From Ornithodoros turicata (taxonomy: Eukaryota > Arthropoda > Arachnida > Ixodida > Argasidae), in NCBI RefSeq assembly GCF_037126465.1, contig NC_088202.1, forward strand, positions 78,720,160-78,784,159: DNA of 64,000 nucleotides. Direction: 5' to 3'. The first letter of the stretch is position 1. Each line of letters starts with the position of its first letter. This document shows positions 1 to 24,400 of this stretch, one piece after another. The notes beneath the pieces were generated by a model. It did no database searches and had not been told where the DNA came from. It saw nothing but the letters and a program-made list of their open reading frames with translations. A program made the translations under genes and the position numbers.

Positions 1-12213
<12,213 letters not shown>

Positions 12214-13646
12214 AGGACTATTTGTATGAGGAATTGAATGATAAAATAGATGTACATATCACATTTTTCTCTATTTTTAAGTGTTCAAGGCAGCTCACAA
12301 ACAGCTTTCAGAAAAAGGTGATCAACATGGCGTAGCGTCTTGCGCTTTTTTTTTTTTTTACACCATCTCATATTGTATCTAACCCACTGGAAGAATTCAT
12401 TGCATTAGCCGTGTATTCACATGAGAGCGATCCCCATGGAATATTCTACTGGAAGAAAAAGCAACAAACTGCTCCGTCACGGGGCAGTGTCCCTGGAATA
12501 TCAGAAGTAGTGCGCTGTGCACTTAGCAGACGACACAATTGGCCCTGTCGTCTGCTACGGAATATCTTGCAGCTAAGCTGCAGAATATTCCTCATGGTTA
12601 GAAGAGCACGAAAAGACGTGACATTGGGCGCTCACATGGCAGTGGAAAGCTATGACGTCTTGCATATCTTATGCTGGAATATTCTGGGGAATGTCGCTCG
12701 TATGAATACACGGTAAGTGGAGTGTTCAGCCCTGTTACCAAGAATATCATGTTAGCTCTTAGGTGTGCTTCACATTTGACTTTTACAATGTTGCATCTGC
12801 ATTGTAATGACGTGCACAGTTACAGCACCTTGACCAACTTATCCTTAGCCAGTGTCCTCGTGAACACTAAGTACAAAAACTAAAGTGCAAACATTTTTTG
12901 TTTCTCTTCTCAAGAAGCGTGACACTGCAGAGAGACCTCCATTTGGTCTCCTCAAACTATCTCACGCAATGATTGGACCAATCATTTGAGGAGAGCAATA
13001 GGAGCCTGCTCCACATTGTCGGCCTTCTTGAGAAGGAGAGAGATAGTGTAAATGGACCACTTCTGACAACGCGTATGCGCATGCCCAGCCCTTGCGTCCG
13101 CCATGTTTGAGTGGAAAACATCACTATGGATCTTTTCCCACTAAGAGTATGGGCGACTGTCATGTTCATTGGGGGGAGATAATCGGTTTCAAGGTTACGC
13201 GGACGTTTGAGGTCTACATTTGACAACTCTTTCTACTGGTAATGAGTACAATGTGCTTTCACTCTTTCCGCATTCTTCTTCCAATCTTCTCTTGCTACTT
13301 TCCCACGCAACGTGCCAGTACGAAAAGCGTCACCATGTTTATTGGGGGGAAAGACACGACGTTCCACATTCCGCAGCCAGGGGCGACGCGAATATGGAAA
13401 TGGTCCATTGTGGTTCTTTCACAACTGATGATTCCCGTTGCCAGGGTAACAGCATCTTTTTGTTCCACGACATATATTTGCCCTTTTTTTTACAAGTCAC
13501 CAAGCGGAATTTGAACTTCTGTAAAAAAAAAAAAAAGCCAAGGTGATCCAGAAGAGGGCAAGACTACTTGCTGACTTGTGCGTCAAACCAAATTAAGCTC
13601 AGGCTAGTTTGGGATGCCGAGATGAGCCAGCCACTGAGGTTTCCAG
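12214..13646. other. Intergenic region between MCCC2 and COA3
   Basis: No gene recognised. MCCC2 has no perfect AATAAA just after its stop; a GATAAAA variant lies near 12239. The interval holds a MITE (12409-12713) and about 800 bp of sequence with short open frames but no recognisable protein. A short palindrome centred near 12980 (AATGATTGG-A-CCAATCATT) was noted. Confidence 0.6.
12409..12713. mobile_element. 305-bp inverted-repeat MITE
   Basis: Left end CCGTGTATTCACATGAGAGC; right end, inverted, CCGTGTATTCATACGAGCGA. Subterminal GGAATATTC words appear on both arms, and an internal hairpin surrounds GCAGACGACA / TGTCGTCTGC. No clear target duplication, so the superfamily is undecided. It lies just after MCCC2. 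Confidence 0.65.
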
Positions 13647-13652
13647 TTTATT
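13647..13652 (-). promoter_or_regulatory. Polyadenylation signal of COA3
   Basis: AATAAA on the minus strand, about 70 bp downstream of the COA3 stop codon, at the expected place for 3'-end formation. Confidence 0.6.
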
Positions 13653-13719
13653 TCACTTTATGTAAAACAAGCAACATTATGTACATGCACACCCTACAGC
13701 TTCCAGAGTTGGTGCGATA

Positions 13720-14037
13720 TTACTGCTTTAGAGGCTCATCCAGGTCGTCAAGGAAGTTTTCTTGTCTGACGGCATACATTGAATACATATCTGACATTAC
13801 AGTTAAAGAAAACGAAAACAAGTGCACAATGATAAAACGAGAGACACGGGAAAGGATACAGACTCCCAAAACACCACCCCCAAGAAGCAAGCCGGTAACA
13901 ATATTCCTCTGCCGGATTCGCTTCAGCTTTTTCACGCGCTCCAAATTTTCTTTCTCAATTTGCTTCATGTAATTCAACTGCGGCTTGTGGGATAACTCCT
14001 TAGCCACATCAATCTTTGGCATCACCTCTTCACTCAT
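13720..14037 (-). CDS. COA3: Cytochrome c oxidase assembly factor 3, two exons
   Basis: COA3 is an inner-membrane protein of the MITRAC complex that stabilises newly made COX1 together with COX14. Coding exons on the minus strand are 14037-13860 and 13790-13720, with a 69-bp intron (13859-13791, GTATCC...GTCAG) that joins GGVLGV to YMYSMYAV in phase. The product is 82 residues; human has 106. The chosen start reads MSEEVMPK. An in-frame ATG 27 bp upstream is less likely, because the sequence just before the chosen start ends in TGTTGTACAG, which looks like a splice acceptor for a 5'UTR exon. Diagnostic block: charged helix, RQRNIVTG, a glycine-rich membrane segment, then RQENFLDDL. Unspliced reading of the intron would insert foreign residues in the middle of the membrane segment. 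Confidence 0.88.
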   Translation of the reverse strand: MSEEVMPKIDVAKELSHKPQLNYMKQIEKENLERVKKLKRIRQRNIVTGLLLGGGVLGVCILSRVSRFIIVHLFSFSLTVMSDMYSMYAVRQENFLDDLDEPLKQ

Positions 14038-14064
14038 TCTTGCTGTACAACAAAATGTCCTCAT

Positions 14065-15339
14065 TAGTCATATTGCAAATATTGAGAAACGTAATGTGTC
14101 AATATAATAGTAGAGACAGCATATTCAGACATAAATCGCTTGTTTGCGATTTGCACGCTAGTATACTCGTCACATCAATGTGAACAACGCACTGTTACTG
14201 GAAACACAAAAGTTCCAGTTGATGTACAGGAACATTTTAACAAAGCCTACAAGCAGGTGCAAGCTGATGACCCAGAAGAAAGAAAAAGCAAACTACGTTC
14301 CTTGACCCATGCCTGATAGATACACAAACCTTCGTGCTTTTGCCTTTTGCTTCGTCCGCTGCAATCGGCTGCAATGCGAAAATGCGAACAACCAAGTACT
14401 AGCACACGACAGTTTCGTAGCTACATATGAACATTAACATTTAGACGAAAGCAATGAATTACACAGCAGTATATACTAAATAATGTACATAAATTTCATA
14501 AATATCACATACTATTTTTAAGTTTATTATAATGCCAATAATAGCTATGCTCCTGAATCAGCATGACCGACGAAACGGCAGCCATATTATTTGTTGTGGT
14601 TTCCCTTCGTACCATGATTTTACACACGGATGTTGGATTTACTGTGGTGCTGTGCTCCAACTAAAAACTACACACAGAAAAGGGAGCAGCTTGATAATGA
14701 ACCAAAATGGGTAAATGTTTCAACACCTCAATTGCATTTCCTAGAAGGTCAACCTTTTAACAACACTTACGCTTTGTGAAGTTAGCCCTAAACAAGTGAC
14801 CTTCAGATGTGACACATAAAATTGAATATCGAAGTGAAACGGCGCCTGTGTTAGGGTCTGTCAAGGCACACGTGTTTATGAAGGTCCCAAGTGAATTTCG
14901 ATCAGTCGCTTTGGAGTGAGGTGTTGCCTCTATACTGCAAACGAACTTGTTTCTTCGTAAGCCTAATTCTGCTCTATCTTAGGGGACGCTAGTGCGGTGT
15001 GAGTTAGGCTTACACATCACAGCATTTTTGGCTGTCACAAGTTGTCTTCTTCTCATGTTTTTTCACGTGTGAGTGTAACTGGGAAGCGGTACAGGGGTTA
15101 GGGTCTACAGCGCCAATTAGTCACAGTGAATAATCGCATTCAGCTGGAGTGATTGGAAGGTAGCAGTGAAGTGTCATGCTGCTTGCAGCATTGATAAGCA
15201 TGTAAACAATGTTTCATGTGAACGTCCGTGTTCTTCACTTCAATAACTGAATAAACAATGACGGTCGTGGAGGTACAAGTACATGTTGCATGTAAGAAAA
15301 ACGGGTTGTTTCGTTCACCAATTTCATCTTTCTTTCCAG
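14065..15339. promoter_or_regulatory. Divergent upstream region shared by COA3 and INO80D
   Basis: About 1.3 kb between the COA3 start (minus) and the first located INO80D exon (plus). It should hold both 5'UTRs, the first INO80D coding exon and a promoter. I could not identify that exon or a defined promoter motif. The stretch is A/T-rich with no obvious transposon. Confidence 0.4.
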
Positions 15340-18300
15340 CACGCAATTATACAGACAGGAACAGTTAAATGGATACACGTACTGCATCCGACAGATATTT
15401 GAAGAAAACGCTCTCGGTTATGCTCACAGTGGTGGGAACGCCAACAAACTCAATAAGTGTCATGGTATCTCCAATGAAAGCCAGTGAGTATGTTTCTTGG
15501 TCATTGAAGTTCATGCATGAGAACCTTACCTGTGGGACGTGTTAGCAATTGAGCTTTCCTGCAATGTTAAATATTGTGATTTACACTTCATTTGAGACAT
15601 TTTTATTTTGCCCAATCGTTCTGCAATCGGCGAATAACAGTGCCATATGAATGCAATTGAGGACTTGTCGAGTACATTTGACTGTACGCAGTGCTGTGTC
15701 TTAATTTGAGCCGGTGATTTCCGCGCACCTCGTTTCATTGACCATGATTATGCGAGGGTTTGGGGACTTCATGGGGATAAGAATTGTGCTGTTGTTCCTT
15801 GAATTGGATATTGAACAATAACAAGCGAAAATGATATGTGCTAGCCGTAAGCTTAGACCAAATATAACATTGCCACTGATTTATGTGTGAAGTCAGGCCA
15901 GCATAATTGCAATCATTGGTGCCACTGCAGGGGAGTGCACAACTTACCTCCTTAACAACACTTTATACCTAAAAAGGCTTGCACTCTGTCTACTAAACGT
16001 AAATGTATGTTAGGGAAAGAAAGAAATCACAAAGAAAGACACAGATCATTATGGGACGTACATAAATGGCAAGTTTTGATAGATCTGTAGCAGACGACAC
16101 AGATGGCGTGCGCCGTGCGCAGGCACATCGAGTTTTGCACGCCCCTCGTGTTACGCGCCAGCCTTTGGCCATTCTACTCGGCCACCCTGATCGAGTTCAG
16201 TTGGCACCCAGCCGGCAATAAAGAACCTTCCGTTGCAGTCCTTTCTCTGACTCAACACTGGTGACCCGAATCTGTGTTTCATCCTTTGAATGTGGAGCAA
16301 AAAATAATTGTTTGTACATGAAGGGTGATTGGGCTTTCTTATCATACATGCATAAACATATTCTGAAAACGTTATCTTTGGATGCAACAAGATATTGGTA
16401 CTCTAGAACACTGGCCCATTCAGCGGCAAAAAGAATACCAACCAAAGCAGTCCAATTCTGCCACTTACGAAGGGCAACATGACAGTTTTGCACATTAACA
16501 TGTGTGGTGCCTATCTAAACGTAATACTTGTCAGTGTTGCGAGTGTTACAGAGCAAAGTTTTCTTGCTCTGGTTTATTCTATCATGACAAGGAGGAGACC
16601 CGAGACAGGGGAAAAATTAAGAGAATTTCTGAGAAACTTAATTGTTGTCTGTTAATTTTTCCCCTGTCTCGGGTCTCCTCCTCCTCATTATGAACCAGCT
16701 AGTCTGCGCCCTTCCACTGATATCGATTATTCTCAATCATCCCTGTTTGCTGTTATGTGTTAAAGCATATTTAATATTCTATCAAGGGTTGTGGTCTGAT
16801 TGTTGCTGACGGTACTGGTGTAACACCTCTTCAACGAGTTGAGTGCATGAATATGTGCAGAAATTCAGGGCAGTCGGTAACACTCCATGCTAGAAGAGCC
16901 GCACCCAGACACGGACGAAGAAGTAGACACACACCTGGGAGCTGTTTGTAGCTGGCTGGGAGGGTAGTTTGGGAGTGTGACCTGTGTATCCTTCTTGAGA
17001 AACAAACAGGGCTGTTTGTTGTGAGTCGGTAGTTGAGGTAGTTGAGCCATTAGCATGTCTATGACAGGCATAATAGTGTACAGCACATAATACTAAATTC
17101 AAGAGTCTCGGGCCGGGTTCCCAAACAATATGTCGAGAACCGCAACATGTTTGAATCGAGTCCCAAACTGGACTCATGACCTGTTTGTTGCGGAGACAGA
17201 GAACTGTGATCTGAAGGAGAGAATGTCATATTTTCTGTCACATGAAGTTTGAGCCATGGGGTACGTCAGTATGTTATTGCTATGGCTATGATGATCCTGT
17301 CAGTAGTAGTTGTCCTTCCACACCTGTTTTGTTGCAGCTTTTATTGCCATAATTCTTCATGAAAAGGCACGTAATTGTTGCACAACGAACACATGCCTTT
17401 TCATGATGAGTTGTGGCAGTGAAAGTTGCACAACCATCCACAAAGCGCATTCAACGGCAGTAGTGTACAGTGGTTCTAGTTTGCGTTATGAAAACTGGGA
17501 GCCATCGTCAGAGGGTGCCAAGTCAACCAATGGATGCCGTGGGGATGGGCCACAGTGTATTGTTGCAAAAGATACAGTGTACAAAGATACAGGTTACAGA
17601 GAGGTGTTAACCGTCCCAGGCATCAAATAGCCCGAGGTGAAGAAATGTACTGGCTATAAAAGAAGAGTGCTAGCCATAAAAAACAACGACCACAGAGTGA
17701 AAGCTCTTTCCGGACGACGCTCCGATAAAACAAACAGTATAGTGACATGGTGTAAATGTTCATTTTACAGTAAAACCCACATATAACGATGCTGATTGTC
17801 GTCACAAGGAATTGTCATTGTACAAGGCCTATTGTTATGGGATAGAATTCGAAGTTGGGCTAGTTGGTCCATATTAAGGAGGTGTAGTAGCGCAAAACGG
17901 AGCACGAGTACGCAAGAGAGAATTTGACGGGACAAGTGCTACTCGTCAACTAGACTCTAAAAAAAACTGTGAAAAATCAGCATTTATTTGAAATAATTGG
18001 CTAGCTTAGATCGTTTCTTTAAACAACTCGGGGGTGGGGAAGATGTGCTGACGCCACGAATTGAACCTGGGTCTTCTGATCTCCCGTCAGATATGCTGAA
18101 ATTTGATTCCTGGCATCAGCACCTCTTTTCCCTGAGTTGTTTGAATTCGTTCATTTTTGGGGGTTTGAGGCTTTTTTGTCTGTGTCATCCCTAACAGTGG
18201 TCTGCCTCTGCAAATTCTCGTTGTTTACATAGTTACTTATCGTTACTGACCTTCACAGCATCATTCTCAGGTGAACTCGGCTCCATAACGTACTGTGCTG

Positions 18301-18446
18301 AGAGTGTGGGTTACATAATGAACTCTTTCAAAACATCAGTTGCACGAAATGCGGTAGCACATGTAATAGATGACAAGTATGCAGTCAAAAGTATGCAGGC
18401 GCTCATATTCATAACTCATATTCATAATTCTATAACTATATAGTTA

Positions 18447-18478
<32 letters not shown>

Positions 18479-21400
18479 CTAATAGTTAGTACTATTAGTA
18501 TATATATACGAATACTATAACTCATATTCAGCATAACTTTTAATGCCTTTTAATGGTTTTAAACGCGACATGTGTGACTTTCTGGTGGAATTGCCAGTTG
18601 ATTCGGGATCTACATTATCATAACTTTTTGTCTCTTGTGTTGTAATGTTAAAGTTCCAAAGTTCCAAAAGGGATGATGTTCCGTTGATGGGCACATTCAG
18701 ATAAATAAATAAGCTCTCAGCTGAATAAGCCCTCTGGAGAAGTAGCACATTTGCAGCTGTTTTAGTTCAATATTGTTGGCATAAGATGCAGTTGACCTTT
18801 AATAATATACCCACCGTCGTTCCTGCAAACTTTGGTCACAATGTGAATTGTTACACAGATGAAAAGCATGTGTTTGGGTGGTTTTACAGTTGTACACGCG
18901 TCGTTTGCGACCTCGGACCACTTGAAGTTCAGGAGAAGCCTTTGCTCAACTGCCAGTGGATGTAAAATTGAGAGTAGAATACAGTAGATGCATTTGCCCC
19001 CAGTTGAGTAAAAAAACAAAAACAAACAAAAGAAACTACCATTGTCAGATAAGGGAATTATCGCGTGAACGAGGAGGACTTCCATGGCGAAGGAATGGTT
19101 CCCAAGCAAATGGGATCGTAAAGCATGGGTGCAAAACCAACAAGTCTGCTATTGCTGATATTTGACCATAGTAAATATAAAAAGTTAAGCAATTTGTGTT
19201 TGAACAAGACATCAGCACCAGCACTTACACACACAGTGTAGAGCCATTCATGCAACTGATGATCTGCATCTTGAGTGATGTAACATCACCGAATGATTAA
19301 TTGGTGTAACATTGCATATTGAGAAGCATGTGGTAGTCATAAAATAGAGCCTATCTAATAAGAGCAGCAGTAGCATCTGCAACATGACATGCCACATCCT
19401 GGTTGTCACAATACAGCTTGACAGCCCTGTTCTTTGTTCATTCACAGTTTCATTCACATTTGCAACATTCACAGTCACAGGTCACATGTGTACTACTGCA
19501 ACAGGCATTTGAAGGTAACACGCAGCAGATTATAAAAATGTACTAATTTTTGTTCTTTGTATTGTTACAGACTCTATCCAAAATCAGTCAGTGAGCCTTG
19601 TCCAAAGAAAGAACCTCGACCTCGGCAACGTAAGGAGAAAGGTGGACCACCTTTGGTCCTTCCCCCAGCCGCAGACGGGCGACTTAAATTTGCTGACCGC
19701 CTGCGGGCTCTGCTTAAGCGAGAGAGTAGCATAAGCAATTCGGCGGACGGTTTTCCTCAAGACCCTTACGCTTTCTCTGAGCCACCTCCTCCCTCATGGA
19801 CAGACGTCCCGCTCCAAGAAAATGGAGCAGTCGAGCAGTCCTGCCAGCAACTCGCATGCAGGCAGGTGGGTAATGGAGCAGCCTCGAAAACCATGAATCG
19901 TCTACAGGCGAAAATAGCACAAAACAAGTTGTTAGACAAACTGAAGAAGGCACAGGATGCATCTAGTCACAACCATTACAACCACCGGCCATCACCGCCT
20001 GCCGCTGTCCAAAATCACGTCGCGAGGGTAGACTGCAGGCAGGCAGCTCACCCTCCGTCGTGGTACCAAACACCACCAGTTGTCCCGAAGCTGGAAGCGC
20101 AGGAGACCGGGAGAGTGCCGGTGCACCTTGGGGCTCAGGGAGGGCCTGCAAGGAGGTTGATACCGGCAGTGTCTCCACTGAAGGCAAAGGAGAAAACTCG
20201 GGACAAGTTAACGAAGGAAAGGATAAAAGCAAAGTTACTGCCTGCCCCTTCTCCCGCAATCCGTGTGCCTCCGTATGCCGGGACATCCGACGGACAGTCG
20301 GCACTCCGTAGCTTTAAGGACTTCTGGTGCTTGGAAAAGAACCTGTGGAGAAATGATGCTTTGCGCACTACAGGCAAGTGGAGACACTTGTTCATTGGTG
20401 TGGAGAAGTTGTAGTATGTTTGCATTTAGGGTAAAAGTAGTGGCATTTTCTTACCTCTCTCGCTCATAGCCACAGTTGCTTCATGGCACTAAGACGGAAT
20501 ATCTGACGTCTTTTTTTTTTTTTCAGAAATGGATAGCTCGGATAGTGACTTGAGTGATGATGATGACAGTATGGTGCAGAAGCCACCGTCTTTTTGGAAT
20601 TGGGATCTCGACTGCAGGTGGGTGATGCCCTCAGAAAGCACTGTGAACAGGTCTCGCGAAGCTTTGGAAGTGGTCATGTGCAAGTATAGCATGTTATCGC
20701 GTAACTCACGCAATACAGGCAGCCACCTGGTGGCAGCATCCTCCTTTTTTAAATGAGAGATAAGTGCTCACTTGCTGCGTACTCTTCTCTCAGTGATGCT
20801 TCTACTGTGAAAAGTGTACGGTACCTGCGAATTCAGCGGCTGCGAGCTGAGCTAAGGAGAACCTATGAGATGTTGTGCAAGCGGCAAACCACAGTGCAGC
20901 CCCAGCTGCAGCAGCAGACTGCCCTTGTGCATCACCTGACAGCAGCAGCACGCCAGAACCCCGACCTTGCTGCACAAATTCTGCTTGACCGAGAGGAGAG
21001 CCGATCGCATCGAAGGTAATGTTGCTGGCTTGTTTTGACTGTCTCACCACAAGCGTCATACTTTGAGGTAATGTGCTTTGATAAATGCCATATTTATCGG
21101 CACACTGCCTCAAAGTATCATGCAGGTGAAATTACGATTTGTAAAAAGGAAATAAGAAAATTTGTGGCAGTGGGTTTTAGTGTATTATATACATTCTAAT
21201 GTGGGCTGTTCACTACTTCATCATAGTTTTCTTCCCGCGTAAAACCGCAAATTATTACTAGCATACAAGTAGCCATTTCATCCTGTCTGCTATGTGCGTT
21301 TAAATGCACCATGCTCGCACTTCAGTGTGCCTCCTCCCTTTGTCCTCGATGAAAATATTGTATCTTGCTCAATTTCTACTCTTTAAACTGTGTAGGTCCA

Positions 21401-24400
21401 CAGCATTTGTAAGATAGGTCTATAAGACGTGAAGTGCAGTGAATGGTGTTCAAGTGTTTCCAGGAACACAACCTAACGTAACCCAACCCAAACCCACAAT
21501 CCAGTGGGTGATGTCCTATCGGATATGTTGTCCTGTTTTTTTCTCTCTCTCTTATCTGCATTGTGAATACACACCAATTCTGTACCTAAAGCGTACATTC
21601 TTTTTTCAGTTTAAAACAGTCATCCATAGATAAAAGAAAATGCTGTTACCAACAGGAAGATGAAGTCTGTTCCCGCCCAGCATTGCCTTACACGAGGCAC
21701 TGCACAAAGCGTATCCTTGCCTTATTTAACAATTTGTGAGCTAGTTACCATATTCTCTCATCAGTTTGACAGGTTTTACCAATGAAGATGAGAAAATTGT
21801 TAATATATCCCATCAGGCTGCATACATATGTTAGTCTTTTCATTCTTGCTGCTGATTATTCAGCCAGAAATATGCATAGAAATATTAATTATGTCAAATG
21901 GTAGAAATATCATTGCACACTATGAGAAAGTGGTCTTGTTTTGAACATTCATGTGCCTGACTGGTAATATTTTAAGGGGAGATGCGGCAATTAAAATGTC
22001 GAATTTTGTCAAAAAGTCTGTTTTCCAAAGTGCGTATTTTTGTGATCCTCGCACCTTCACTTGTTATGTCACAATGTACTTCAATCAAATTCAGACTAGA
22101 GATTGATTAAATACTTATTTTTGTAACCCGCACTCGCAAAAAAGTGAGTAAAAATTACGCTCGGAAGGCTCTTACTGTTTTGCCAATTGCGCGATAACTT
22201 TCCCACCGATCGGTGCCATCTTGGTATCATTTGAAAGAGGAGAAATCCAGCTTCCCGATGGCCGTAGTTTCACACTTCTCCGCCAGCAAATAAAAGAGCA
22301 GGGCGCGATCGATGAAAGCAAACCTCAGAAAGTGATTGGCTCCCGAGAGTCACATGGCCAGCGCGCGGCCCTCCTATTGGCGGAGACGGCTCGCCACGTT
22401 CAAAATGCGCGCTTTCTTTGATGTTCTGTGCCGCGTCGGCTGTTCCGGGGAGTTTGTAAACCACGATGACATTGATTTGACGTAATATTAGGCTCTGTAA
22501 AAAACTGCGTGAATAGAAAGGCTACTGTCCTGGTGAGTTCTGAAGAGCTGCTATAGCGATTTGTGACAAATATAGCAAATGAAACTTTGGAGCTGGTTTT
22601 CCCAGCCTTTCATTTGCATCCGATTGTTTTCGCGGTGAGCTTCACCATATCTATACGATTGAAGATAGAGGCTTCCTGTCTGTTGCATGGAGATCTAGAC
22701 ACATTGAGGAGTGCAATAAAGCTATTAGTTACGATTTATCTCATACAGAAAATTTCGTAGGGCCCTTTTTGTCAAGCAGTATATCTGTAGAAAAACAGGA
22801 CAAGGGGTATTTAAGCTTTGGCTAACAATAAATGAGATGAGGGGGAAAACTAACAGCTTTATTGTATAGGGCAGGCCCTTAGTAATTTTTTGACATAAAA
22901 ATATTGTGAAATTTCAACACAATTAATTAATCAATTAAGAGGCTCATTATATAGTATGCTTTTGCCTATAACTCAATAAGTGAAAGAGATATTGCGAAAC
23001 AGATCGTTGCATTGAGATACTGGTACTTAAACACATAAGCACACCAAATTTGGTTGAGTTTGAACTATAAATAAGGAAGTTAGCTCTAATTGCCACATCC
23101 CCCTTTAACAGTTGTACTATTCTCCCAGTGAACATGTTTGTTTGACCTTGACTTATTTTATAGACATTATGTACAATGTTGACCAGTTGTTATTTGAACA
23201 CTGCACTGCCAAATTTGCAGACAACACCCAGTGCTGTATACCTGTGTTTGACATGTGCCATGAGCTACCACTGTGTCTGGAACATGCCAAGAAGAGGGTA
23301 TGTTAGCTTCCCAGTATCATGCACACTATGAGTTGTGTATACATAGGGCCTTTTGTTTAACCTGGTAAAGCCCGCTCTAGCCCTCCCCTGTTATCTCGAT
23401 TTGCATCACAGTCGCCCGGGTAAAACTTGAGAAGCCCCGGAAAACTAACTTGGCTGAGTGCCAATTTGGCTCTTTTTTTCTACGATTTTGCCCTGTTTTA
23501 CAGTTCCTGATATAAAACCTAATTTTTACCCCTGATTTTCAGAAAACATAAAACCTCAAAACACAAGGCCCTTTGTCCATATTGAAGGTGAAGCAGTAAA
23601 AATTCAGCATAATAGCTTTAGCTTTTTCCTGGCCTGAGGAAGTGGCTTGAAGCAACTTTTATTAAATGGTGCTGCATTCCACATAAGGGACATAACTGAA
23701 GAATGTAAACTTAAGGGGGTTTGGTCTTGCTCTACTTTTTCTGTTTTGATATGACAATTATTGTAACACTATTGCCCCCACCATGTGCTTTACTGGTTCC
23801 TCTCACCAGGCCTTCACCAGTATCATTATGTGTTAGTAGTTATAACATCTTTGCATTATTTTTATTGATCTGGAAAATATATGATTCAGTTTCAGCTCAC
23901 AGTCTATATCAGCATGTAGGGTTTACTTTTTTTTTCCCCATTTGGTAGCTACCTTCCCTTTGCACAGAACTAGTAGGTCACCACCTTATTGATAAGCTCT
24001 CGTTTTGGTGTAACTTTGTGCTGTAACACCAACAGCACATTTTAGCATTACAACTAAAGTCCCTATACTTAGTAAAAGTAGCACGAACCTTTGAGGGTCG
24101 CCGCTTTCCCCCTCTCTCTCGCAGTCCACGACGTCTTGCCTCTTTATTGGGCTTTCTCTATCGCATGGTGCGGAGCTGCTGTCATAGCCGTCATTCTGGC
24201 TGCAGAAAGCAGGAAGATGTAGGGAGTGCCAATGGCAATCTACAGGGTGTCCCAGAAAACGTGTCATTGAATTATAATAAAAAAAACTACACCACCTAGA
24301 GTCATGCGGTCAATGGCATTTGTTCTTACTGGGTTTTTGCCACCTCCTGATGTGAATGTCGTGTAACGTAAGTTTAATTATGTAAATTTTTGCGAGCTTA

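Noticed and set aside
14532..14714. Missing first INO80D coding exon
   Set aside because: The frame has Cys residues but no match to the expected start of the protein and no suitable donor phase.
16197..16493. 98-codon minus-strand frame over an ordinary-looking stretch
   Set aside because: No recognisable motif, no splice context, overlaps the LTR remnant, and sits inside an intron of the opposite-strand gene.
18058..18130. A functional tRNA gene
   Set aside because: B-box present but the acceptor and anticodon arms do not pair convincingly, and a second copy shares non-tRNA tail sequence, so SINE is the better reading.
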